From Chloridium humicola (taxonomy: Eukaryota > Ascomycota > Sordariomycetes > Chaetosphaeriales > Chaetosphaeriaceae), in NCBI GenBank assembly GCA_027569505.1, contig JAPDFF010000006.1:620001-684000 (forward strand): DNA of 64,000 nt, written 5' to 3'. The position numbers were made by a program, and so were the translations under genes. This document shows positions 36,448 through 47,060 of the stretch, piece after piece. The notes below the pieces were generated by a model. The model had not been told where the DNA came from. It searched no databases and worked only from the letters and a program-made list of their open reading frames with translations. The first letter of the stretch is position 1, and each line of letters begins with the position of its first letter.

Positions 36448-37661
36448 AGTTCCGGTCAGATCCCGAGAATTGTGGAGACGTAGTCGGACCCGGCTCCGAT
36501 TGTGGGTCTAGGATTCCGGCATATCGGCATGAGAGTCCGAGAAACTAGCGAGGAAATTGTCAAGGCAGGGCTAGAGTAATCACTTTATGTATGGATATCA
36601 GCACGTTTATTAATGTTGGTTCAACGTCTGAATTGCGAACTACCTGGTAGTTAAGCTGCTTCGTCCTTTCGACAATAGTCAGAGACGGCGTTGAACGTTA
36701 ACATAACCCCAACCCTGGCAGTCAGACGTTACCCCTCACAAGAACCTTTTACCGGGAACCTTTTCTTGAGATCGCGCCTGATTACGGAGGTATGGTGACA
36801 AAAAGGGATAATATTAACTCCCATCTCTCCATCAATTGCAGAGAGCTGCCATCCTGCCAAGCGCTTGGCTGTCTGATGTGTGTGTGTTCGAGCCATGGCG
36901 GCCACGGTGGTCCACGAACTTACTGCAAAGTCCTACTAGGGCCCCTTGTTATGAAGTTGTTCTAAGCAGATGATGTCTCCCTTCTGATACAACAACAGAC
37001 TCTCGCTTCATACCTCTCAGCTCACAACCCGCGAACACCTCGCCGCGAGCTTCCAGAGTCTCTCCCGAGCTTTCAAATCTCAACCAAAACAGATCGCTTC
37101 GACCGCCCAGACAGTTTCACCCATCAGTCTAAATTCTGAAACCCCTCCCTGGCCGGGGCCAGACTCCCCGTGGCGGCCCCGCCCGTCCCGGCCACCAAAG
37201 TCCAAAGTCTCAGCGGCGAGTTTCAGATGCGAAGCGACTTTCGCCGCCCATTCGTTCGCGACTCGGCGCATGTCCTTTTCTCGTTGTCATCTCAGTCAGG
37301 CCAGGTCGCCGCCCGGCATTGTTTCTTGCCACCACCCGCCCAACCATCGAATCGATGGCTTTCCTTTCTTCTGTTTCTCTCCGTGTGTAATCTGAGGAGT
37401 AATCGCGGCGCGAGGCAGCTTTGCTGGTTCTATTCTCTTCCTTTCTCTCTTCGCCGTTTTAATACAACACAGCTGGTCTGAATAGCTTCACCTTTTCCAC
37501 TATTTATTTTTATTTATTTTATTTGTTTTTCCACGGCTCCGGCAGCCTGACATCATACCTCGCCCGCCTTACTCACCTCACCACCTTAATACCCATCGCA
37601 GACTCAATCAGCAAATTAAAAAGAAGAAAAAAAAGAGGAAGGGAAGAAAAAAGTCAGAAAA

Positions 37662-37896
37662 ATGAAACCCTTCACCCTCGCCGCCACCCTCCTCTCGCTG
37701 TGCATCTCCCTCGCCAGCGCCGGCGTGGTCATCACGCCCATCAAGCCAGACCAGGTGGTGCCCAAGAATTCGGGCGACTGCTATTTTGGGGTGACGACGC
37801 CGCAGGGCTGTGGGTAAGTCTTCTTCAGAGCAGTGTTGGAGTTTTTCATGGGTGGTTGCTGACTGGGTGATGTGTAGGCCTCTGAGGAGTAAATGA
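37662..37896 (+). CDS. Small secreted protein, 56 aa
   Basis: Not recognised; a small secreted protein. Exon 1 is 37662-37813 and exon 2 only 19 nt, 37878-37896. The signal peptide is MKPFTLAATLLSLCISLASA. The mature part is about 36 residues and ends …DCYFGVTTPQGCGPLRSK, with two cysteines ten residues apart that could form one disulfide. The intron has a consensus GTAAGT donor, a GCTGAC branch site and a TAG acceptor 14 bases after it. The A-rich context before the ATG is typical of a well-expressed fungal start. The compact two-exon structure and clean signal peptide argue against chance. Possible roles are effector-like, antimicrobial or hydrophilic wall peptide; none can be shown. Confidence 0.72.
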
Positions 37897-38455
37897 AAGT
37901 GTTGAATTGAGGGCTGGGTTGGATGTCCTGGTATGGTGGGCTTCGTCATGCAGCTCGAAGGGGAAATCGCGGTTGCGTTGGGAGGGTCGTCGAACGAGGA
38001 TCGGTCCTGGGATGACGACTTACGCTTGGGCGAGCTGGCATCGAGATACTAAGCTTTTTGGATGATGGTATGGGCGTGGTGGATTCGGCTTCTTTAATAC
38101 CCAACTCTTACAATCTATTTCCTTGGTTCGTTTTCGGCCCATAACCCCCATTAACCACTCGTGATTGATCTTGTCTTTTTCTGCCAGTCATTCTGAGCCA
38201 CCGCCATGGCTTAATCAACCCCACCCCCCCCCTGGTTCGACTTGTAGCTCGGGATAGCTGAGGCAATAAACCAAACGCTTCGTATTAGGTGTATTATGTT
38301 GGGTATAATCGTACAGCTCGCAACAACAGTATGTCCGCCGTCATCGTGACCCGCGCGCCAATCGTTCGTATTCATCCGTTCGAGCGGTCTCATGTGGTAG
38401 ATCTACACGTTTCCACCCATCGAGTTCTCGTCCACAGCGTCGCCTCGACGTTCGT
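37897..38455. other. Convergent intergenic region
   Basis: About 0.56 kb between the convergent small secreted protein gene and the Asterix-like gene. A C9 run lies near 38223. Nothing else was seen. Confidence 0.5.
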
Positions 38456-39091
38456 CTATGCCGGCGACGGGGCGGGGCTACCTGTCGCGCTCCCTGGGTG
38501 GCTACCAGCCTGGGGCGGGAGGAAAATTGGGAGGTATGTAACCATTAAGGACATCACTAGGCGATCCGAGTTAGCTGAGGGGGGTATGGGGTTCGAGGCT
38601 GAGAAGGGGTCGCGTACAGGACATGCCGACGTTGAAGTAGCCGGGGGTGCTGGTGCTCTTCTTGGTCTCCTCGCTCTCGCCGAGCCAGCTCTGCACGGCG
38701 AAGACAACGGACGCCCTGTGAATTGTTCCATCAGCCGGTCTGTTTGAGACGATAGATGGCGCAAGCAGTATGTGTGGTCGAGGGAAGCTTCGATGTCCAG
38801 GGTCGACGTCATGGAACTAGGGAGGGTTTCGTAAAGGCAAGCTTACCACCCAATGTACCGGTTGCGCATAAAGATGGCGGCCATGGGGAGGGTCGAGGCG
38901 ATGGTCGACTGGAACTCGACGTTGTCGCCCTTGCCGGCGGGCTCCTGATACCTGATGACTGCGGTCGCGATCGCGGTTAGCCCCTATCCCAGGTCTGGGT
39001 GCGCTCGGAGCTGCTGTCGCCGATCGCGGGCTGGCGCTGGAGACTCACTCAAGTCCGGCTGGCGCATATCTTTCTCCTTGGCGAACTCCAT
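38456..39091 (-). CDS. Asterix homologue (PAT complex subunit, UPF0139)
   Basis: Small ER membrane protein of the Asterix/UPF0139 (WDR83OS) family. In animals Asterix pairs with CCDC47 in the PAT complex, which shields polar transmembrane segments during insertion. Four exons on the minus strand: 39091-39049, 38958-38847, 38715-38618, 38556-38456 (117 aa). The spliced protein reads MEFAKEKDMRQPDLIIRYQE, then STIASTLPMAAIFMRNRYIG as the first apolar segment, WASVVFAVQSWLGESEETKK, and GMSLMSLMVTYLPIFLPPQ as the second, with a short G/S/P tail. All four blocks match the fungal version of the family. No single open frame covers the gene, so it is easily missed. It is divergent from SRB8, sharing a 1.6 kb upstream region. 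Confidence 0.9.
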
Positions 39092-40731
39092 GGTGATCGG
39101 CTTCGGCTGGCGCAGCTGGTGACTTGATGGGCGACGTGTGGTTTCGGTGTCCGGTTCCAGGTTCCATTCATGGCCAATTCAGGCGCATGGACCTGGAGCT
39201 TCCAGGCGCTGTGCCCCACACTCCAGGGTCCGGAGGCTCGGAAGAGCTTCCAGTAAACGGGACGCTAAGGCTGCGCTAACCGGATTCGCTCGCTCCTGAT
39301 TGCTCTGCAAACGCACCTCCAATGTCGACATCTCGGCGACGGAGCATCCAACCGGCGGAGTTTTTCGCATGCGCAAGCGACCGAGCATTGTTTATTATTG
39401 TCGATCGGGCCGGCGTTTGTCGCAGAATTCAATCATTTTTGAGGGTCGTAATCTTCAGATTTACCAGGTCACAAACGACAGCTCATCGCCCCGACCTGAG
39501 CCAGTTATCGTGCTTGAGTTTTGAACCAAACACGACTGCTCAGAAAGGCCCAGCCCAAGACTGTTTGTTGGGGGTCTGCCAGTGGACTCTTGGCAGAAGC
39601 ATCGAGAGTACAGACATGCAGGTGCGGGACGGGAGCTCATAGTTATTGCAACTTGGACTCCTGCATATCCGTGGATGGAGTCGTTGTACGAAGATGCGAG
39701 ATGCCCGTCTGTCCTGCCATGTATGTATGTATGAATATGCCATGTCTGCCATCTCCCCGGCCCCTGTCGACTGCCACATTCCCGATTGATAAGGCACTGC
39801 GTGCTCCGTCCTATCGGACATCCCGCGGCGTGTCCCCTCTTCCGGTGGCAGCAGGATGGGCAGCTGAGAGGGACACGATGACCAACAATATCAGCGAGGA
39901 GGGAGGGAGGAGTGGGAGGGTCTCGCGGAACAGGCAGAGGGGCGCTGCCAAGACAAATCCCACGGTCACGGCCCGCCTCCGCACTGTATGTCTCTTCTTT
40001 GCAGAGAAACGTGACAGAGGTACGCAACGTCGGCGGGCCGGGTACGAGGAGATGTGGAGAGTTCGAGTACATCGACTCCAAGATCAGATAGTTGATATCC
40101 CCGTCATCTGGGGACATTTGGACCCGTCCCTCTGTTGTGCTGCCCATCTCATCGAGCGCTGCCACAGCTTCCCGGAAAGAGTCGATCTCGGGTGCAGCCA
40201 GCTGATCGCGCACTGTACTGCCACCTCTGCGGCCCCCCAATTTGGCAACAGCACGCTCGCCATCACGCCCTGGTCCCGCAAACTGCAGCCCGCAGCGCAA
40301 CCCGCAGCTCGCAGCCCGACCTGGACCCAGGCCTCAGCGTAGGTATTCAGGGCTCCTGCCGACGACTTGCCTGACTTAACCATTCCGCCCGTCATACGTT
40401 GCTTGGATTTGGACATCGTCCCTGATGTCCAGTTTCCGTCTCCAGCACCGTCGACGCGAGAACCGGACTGTTCCGTCAGCCGTGGCTCCCGCCCGAAGAT
40501 CGGCTTAATCGTTAACTTTTAGTGTCTCCCCGAGTCCTCCGTCCCCTGACTTTCGGTACACACTACATCCCTTAACTGAGCAGGGGTCCTCTGTCCAGCC
40601 CAGCGCATGCTCCAGCCTCAGCCCATGGCCATCATCGCCATCCGATATCTTTGACTTCCTCCACCAGATACAAGGCCTCCATCACCATCGACGACATCCA
40701 GCGGCATGGCGCAGTCGCTCCCCCTCTTGCG
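39092..40731. other. Divergent upstream region, Asterix / SRB8
   Basis: No gene is supported. Two open frames of about 275 codons lie on opposite strands over the same bases (39461-40342). Neither shows a domain, and both contain scattered Cys/His/Trp without pattern. A (TATG)n-like run sits near 39720. The last 250 bases are C/T-rich, a likely leader for SRB8. Confidence 0.45.
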
Positions 40732-43700
40732 ATGACCTCCCGGCCCCCATTGGGCGTTCAACAGCGACCGCCCCAACACAAGCTGACCGCGCCGCCCCTG
40801 TCGCAGCCCCAGCACCAGCACCAGCACCAGCACCAGCACCAGCGTGCTTTCTCCCAGCAACAGTACTCCCAGCAACAGTACTCGCTGCCGCCGTCCCCCG
40901 TACGCAAGGATGCCAGCCTCTACGACTTTCCCCCGCCCGATTTCAGCGATGGCACCCCGGGTCGCTTCGGCCTCCAGCGCCGACCCGGGTCGCGCCTCAA
41001 GCTGGAACTATCTCACGACCCGGCCGATTCCTTCGCACACGTCGGTATGACCGAGTCGCCGGGCACCGCCGAGTCCTCGAAACCCTTCACGCCCTCGCGC
41101 ATCATGCCCCCCACCGACTCCTCCGATCTGGGAGACATGAGCCCCCATCTCTCCGCCCATCCCCTGAGCGTCGATATCGATATCCCCTTTCCGATGCCTC
41201 GACGCCCTCCACCTTTCAACTGGTCCGGGACGCCTCGCGAGATGCCTCTACCAACCCCCGCAAACCCGCCGAAGAAAGATACCCCACCGAAGCCGTTTTC
41301 CATCGAGCCGCCGGCTGCCGCCCCCCGGTACTTGATACACCCCGATGCGCAGGGGAAACCGGGCGATCTGGGTCCGCCGCCAACCACCGGATATGCCGAC
41401 TTCTTTCCCTGGACGGGCAACCATCCGGAAGATCAGTTCTCTGATACCGTGATTCGGAATGGGTACTACGATAAGGGCGTGTTCTCCGCCGCCGAGACCC
41501 AGTCCGCGAGGGCGATATTGTTCCCAGCACTAAAGCATAAGACCGGGCTTAACGCGCTTTCTTCGGTCTTTACTGCAGTGCTTGGGCAGAGGAGACACAT
41601 TGGCCAGATCACGGCGCCATCAACCTTCAAGCCGCCCCCGCGTGTGACTCTCACCGACACCAAGAGAGAGCTTTGGTTGAAGGATCTCGCCAACTCGACC
41701 ATTTCGCTCCGGAGGCTCAGCCGGACGATACCCCACGGCATCCGCGGCAAGGTGCTTCTGGATCAGTGTTTGAACAAGAACGTGCCCACCGACCGTGCCG
41801 TTTGGCTGATCAGGTGTGTGGGCGCAAACGAGATTCGCGCGACCAAGCGGAAGGGGGCTAGTGCCCTTGCCATCGGCGGAGAGGCGAGATGGATCAAAGA
41901 CTGGACTGTCGCGTTGGAGCAGTTTATCGAGAATGTGTTTTTCTCGTTTGAAGATGAGGGTTGGAAGGCAAAGGTTCATTATACGTGAGTGTAGACTTCG
42001 GCCCCTTGAAATTTCCCAGCTAACGCTCTGAAGTACCCGACTGGCAGCGCATCTGTACGCAGAACAACTGCTAGACCGCGAGCACTTCTCCGAGTGGCTC
42101 ATCTCGAACCTCGAAAACAGCTCCGAATCTCGGCTTCCCATGTGGATGCTGATCACCCAGGTGTATTGGAAGGATCTGCTTAAGCTCAGGAAATACGGCC
42201 GGCGGCTCGTCGCAGCCCTCATCAGCCATCACCACCGAGTAAGCATCTCTAGAATTCTCCCTTCTGAATCGTGGCATGCTGACCCACCACAGATATTTAA
42301 TCATCCCAACAAAGACATCCTGCAGCCGCTGCTCCAGAACCTAACGCAGCGCCTCAACTCCTTATTACTTAACAGCCCCGAGAACTTTTTATCCCCCATT
42401 ACATGGGCAAAGTACCGAGACGGCCTCAAAGAATGCCTACCAGCCGGCGACGACTCCCGCCTCGCCGTCTTTGCCGCCATCAACCTCCGAAACGAACAGC
42501 TCGCCGCCGCCGCAAACAGGTCGCAACCAGCCGCACGCCACATCCTGGTGCGAATGCTTGATTCGACCCTCCATACGCCCATGCCCACCGAGCTCCCCTC
42601 GCAGTGTTGGGGGGTCTCCAAGGACAAGGAGGCGTTGGCGCGGACCCTGCTCGAGTGGTGCACCTCCCTCTACCGCCCCGGACAGGCCAAGGTGTACGTC
42701 GCAAGCCGCATCTTGCAGCACTGGGCTACGTTGGGCGTGGATCCTACCATGGCCATCTTGGATTTTGTCGATGCGGATGCCTGCCAAGAGCCGCCTCGCA
42801 ACGCTATGCTTTACCACCTGGTCTGTGAGCTTCTCCGGGCTAGCATCTTCTCCGTGTCGCGCTACGCTCAGTGGCTCATCGCTCGTGGCGGCATCAAGAA
42901 TGCGGACGATGTGGTACCGGATGCGCCGGTGGTGACTCGTCTTCTTGCTGAGATGCCGACGCATGCTCTCGCCGCCTCCCAACGGACTCTCAGGAGCAAC
43001 ATGCTGCGGCGTGCTTCCTTCAGCGTGGTGGACGAGGCGGAGAATGCGGGGTTGGCGATAAGGCATTTGAAGCATACGTTGGGGATGCCATTGGATCCCA
43101 CTGATCCATTAATACAGCGACGACCGATGGCCATCAACAAGTTGGCGAAAAGGGTTGCGTGTGCGAGTCGGGCGCTCAAGGCTGAGGTTGGCTGCTGGCT
43201 TCGTGCGAGTTTCGCAGCGCATGCTGAAGAGAAGGAGAAGGAGGGAGGCCAGGCGCCGGATGTCACGCCCGCCATCTTCTATGCTGTTCGGTCTGTGCTC
43301 GAGGCCGCACAGGACTTTTCCATGCTGGGCGAGATCTTGAAGACAATCGCGAAGCACGCAGGTGTTGACGTCCTGGCGGCTATTACCGACACCGTCAGTC
43401 GGCATTTCTTCGTCTTCTCGGCCCTAGGCGATGTGTTACCCCTATTTCGCGCCCTCCATCAGCGGCTCAAGACGGCCATCCGAGAGCAGGGGATCGCAGC
43501 CCGACCGCTACTCGCTTCCCTCGTCATGCTTGCGCCGAGGGTTCCCGGCATGGAAGAGCTGGCTTCGCAGCTGAGGAAAGACTTAGCACTGACGGACCGC
43601 CAGAATCCGGTCGATGCGTGCTCACCCGTGTCGGACAACATGGTTGCCCAGCTCCAGGACGACGACGGCCAGTTTCACGAGGAGATTGAGAAACTGCTCG

Positions 43701-45306
43701 CCGGCGGGACGAGCCTCGACCGCGGCACCATGGAGCGCCTGTTTGGGACCGTCACGCAGAAGCTGCAAGAGTGCTGGGGCAAGGCGCAGGACAAGCAGCG
43801 CGCCTACAGCAGCTTGCTGGCTCGTCTGCGTGTGTTTGACGCCCAGCACTTTGATGGGCTGATGAAGAAGTGGCTGTCCTATCTGCGGATGCTGGGTACG
43901 CGTCCGTCGATCCTCAAGATCTTCCCGCTGTTGGTCTCGGTGGGGTGTTTGGATATGTGCGCCATTCTGGGTACAGCTTCCGACACCGGGCCGGCGACAG
44001 GCGCGGCCAGGACATCCGCTGTTGGCAACCAGGCGCCTCAGGTCGTGCAGATGACATATAGAACGCGGTACATGCAGGAGGTGCTCCAGTTGCTCACGGC
44101 ACCGGTTCCGCACGACGACCTCCTGACCACCGACGAGGCGTACCGCTTCTCTATTTTCCAGGAACAGGCGATCCGCGAATGCCCGAAAGAGGTTCTCAGT
44201 CTCATATTCCTTGCATCGGCCGAGTACTCCTATGCAAGGGGACAGAACGACGTTGAGAGCCTGCCTCTGGAGTCAGACTCTGTCCAGGAAAAGCTGCTGG
44301 AGCTGCTCAAGCGTCTTGTCCTGCGGGACGCCACCGGGGTCGCCAGGGCGCTTGGTGTCAGAGGTCCGAATCCGCATGTCAGTGGCTGGATCGACACCGT
44401 GACAACCAAGCTCCTGATACCAACGGCCGACGCCCAGACACATGTCACCTTCGACCAGGTCCTGGAGCTCACCAACGAATTCACCTTGCCCTTCTGTCAA
44501 GTGAAGCTCGTCCTGAGCCTCAGCTCCAACGACCAGCCCACCCAGGAAACCACCGACCGCCAGCAGTCGCACGTCGAGCTCTTCGCCAACGCCATGGACA
44601 AGGCCATCAGCGCGGGCAACATCTCGTGGGTCGGCATGCTCAGCTGTCTAAGCCCGGACATCACGCACCACCTCAAGATCCGCGCGCAGAACCGGTTTCT
44701 GGAGCTGTTACCCTCGCTCCGCAACCCGCCGCCCACCGATCCGGCACTGCTCGCTCAAACCCTCCAGATGGCGGAGAACCTGCTGTCGGTGATAGATGCG
44801 ACCATGCGCGGCACTTCGCAGGGAGGGACTACCCGCCAGCAGCAGTCTCAGCTCCCGCCGTCGGTGGTGGACAAGCTGATTGACCAGTGGGAGATCCTCG
44901 CTGCATCGCCGCCGCCATCGCAGGACGTCGTTTTCGACATCTCCAGCCCGATGATGATGACAACTTCACCCATCCACCCGCAGTTCCCAGTTCAATCCCA
45001 GTTCCAATTCCAACCCCTCCACCCCCAACACCTTCCTCAATCAATCCATCCAGTCTACCAACAACAACACCCTTACCTCCAACAACAACAATATTCTCCC
45101 CACCCCCATCTCCACTCAATCCACACACAATACCCCCAACAACGATACCCCCAACAACACTACCCCCAACCCCCCCTCTCCCAATTCCTCCTGTCCCAAG
45201 CAAAATCATCCGTCCTAACCCACTTCCTTCCGCTCACCCTCAACCTGGTCACACTCTACGCGCAGCAGGGGTTTGATACGGGCATGAGCACTGGCAGCAA
45301 CGGCAC

Positions 45307-45337
<31 letters not shown>

Positions 45338-45417
45338 AAGGGGAGTGTTGGTGTGGGGGGTAGTGTTGGTGTGGGCGGCATGGGCGGCATGGGCAAGGGG
45401 AATGGTGGTGTGGGCGT

Positions 45418-45448
<31 letters not shown>

Positions 45449-46159
45449 GGCATGGGCAAGGGCAGTGCTGGTGTGGGGGGTAGTGGTGGTGCTGGTGTGG
45501 GCGGCAGCACGACAGGGGATGTGAGGGCCAGGATACTGGTGGCGTGTGCGGGGTTGTTGCAGGAGTTGGATATTGTGCAGTCGCAGGGGCCTGGTGGTGG
45601 GCTTGAAGGGATGGGGATGGGGGCGGGGTTTGGAGGCTGGGCAGGAGTTGGGGTGGGAATGGGAATAGGGATGGAGGAGATGACTGGAGCGGCAATGGAC
45701 GATAACACCCAGCTTCTCAGCAGGCGCGTGTTTGACCTCAGCTGTCTTCTGGTTGACAACCTCCCCGAGGACGCGCGCGCGATGTGTGTCCGGGCGGTGA
45801 AAGATGCAGCTGGCGGGGATGCGAGGCTGAGGTACATCTTCAGCTTTGGAACCGGGTCAGGGCCCGGGGATGGGCTTGACCCAGGAGGAGGCGGGTTCGT
45901 GCTCTCGCATCGCGAGAAGGTAAATCCGCCTGGGGTCGGTGGTGCGCGCGCGCAGCAGGGTGGGAGTGGGACGGCGCTGTTTGGGGGCCTACTGGGCACG
46001 CCGGCTGCGCTGTGGGGCGTGGATAGGGGCCAGGCCAGCGAGCGGCTGAGCGTGTTCCACTGTCGGCGGTGGGAGGCGTTGAGCGAGCCGACGCCGAATG
46101 TCGGGGAGAATGACACGGCGTTGAGTTTGGGGTTGTTTGAGGCGAGGACGGTGCGGTAG
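40732..46159 (+). CDS. SRB8: Mediator complex subunit 12 (Srb8/Med12)
   Basis: Subunit of the CDK8 kinase module of Mediator, which activates Cdk8-cyclin C and represses or tunes RNA polymerase II transcription. Three exons: 40732-41984, 42034-42238, 42293-46159 (1774 aa). I chose the ATG at 40732 (MTSRPPLGVQQRPPQ), the usual start of filamentous ascomycete Srb8. The N-terminal about 200 residues are Q/P-rich. The Med12 domain follows with GYADFFPWTGNHPEDQFSD and NGYYDKGVFSAAETQSARA; later blocks include TTRLAAHLYAEQLLDREHFS and LGTRPSILKIFPLLVSVGCL. Intron 2 is 54 nt and in frame, so it can be missed. It is called because the GTAAGC donor, GCTGAC branch and CAG acceptor flank a segment unlike the family. 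Near the C-terminus a Q/P/H-rich stretch is followed by a Gly/Met repeat (listed separately). Confidence 0.93.
45304..45512 (+). repeat. Gly-Met repeat encoded in SRB8
   Basis: Imperfect tandem copies of GGCATG and a longer unit, reading GGMGGMGKGSVGVGGS and variants three times. It stays in frame. It lies between the Q/P/H-rich segment and a conserved C-terminal part, so it is probably a flexible linker expanded by slippage. Confidence 0.85.
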
Positions 46160-47060
46160 ACAGGATGAGGAAGGGGGTGGACATGGGTTTTCTTTTGTTT
46201 AACATCATTTGTGTTGTGGGATTACGGAGGCGGATGGACACAGGATGGATACCCGGGTTTTGTTGTTGTGGTCGGCTTGTTCAACTCTAGCAATGGCGTG
46301 TGTGTGTATGTTCGGGTTTGGGTGGGTTTGGTTTCGCACAGGGTTTCCGTCGTATCATGATACCAGCCAGTCAGTCCTTTAGGGTCAGGGAGCATTTTCC
46401 ATATGTCAGTTATCATGATTAGTTGGTTGGTCAGTCAGTTGCGGCAGTTCGGAGGGGTAGTGATACCTTGGGATGTCCAAGAGCTCGACATGAATGAAAT
46501 GTGTGTATGAGATATGCATTTGCTGGGAGTTAGGTAGTGTGGGGTTTGGAGGGTGTGATTGACTTTGGTGTGGCATGTTGGTGTTACTTGTTTAAGACAT
46601 GGGTTTCGTGTCGGGGTGGGAGCTGGAGGACGAGGTACGGAACATACATTGCAGAATACGAAGCAGAAACCCATGAAGCCGTTAGGATTTAGACTTCTGG
46701 TCAACCCTTCATCTCCTCTTTCCTTTCTTTTTTCTCATTCTTCCTTTTTCTCTTCTGAGGCGGGGATGAACTTGAGCTGGAAACGGCCGTTGCCTCAACA
46801 ACTATTCAGGGGATAACCCTAACCCTTACTTGAAACGGGCTGGGCTGCTCTCTGGCTGACTGAGCCCAATGCATCTGGTGAATGAAGAGGTTCACTTCCA
46901 TAATCCATAATTGGTACTCGAAGTCGAGGATTGACAACTAGGTGAGTTCATCAGCTTTCTTCTTTCCAACTATTTATTTTGCTAACAATCAGGTAAGAAG
47001 GGATCAAAGCAAGCAAGACTCTTACCTGCTGTCCTGCCCCGACAACAACCACGAGCGAGG
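46160..47060. other. Intergenic with telomere-like motif and a 5' UTR intron of the HET gene
   Basis: 3' region of SRB8, then the leader of the HET gene. TAACCCTAACCCTTAC at 46814-46829 holds two telomere-type units. A probable 5' UTR intron lies at 46942-46992 (GTGAGT donor, GCTAAC at the branch position, CAG acceptor). No other gene was seen. Confidence 0.55.

Larger units (their letters stand above)
35914..37661. other. Intergenic, 1.7 kb, with two palindromes
   Basis: No gene was seen. The stretch 36300-36850 is less GC-rich than its surroundings and contains two perfect inverted repeats, listed separately. From 37280 to 37661 the sequence is C/T-rich, then A-rich just before the ATG at 37662, a normal fungal leader pattern. 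Confidence 0.5.

Noticed and set aside
39461..40342. Antisense pair of open frames (279 and 273 codons) between the Asterix and SRB8 genes
   Set aside because: Same bases open on both strands, no family features, located in a divergent promoter.
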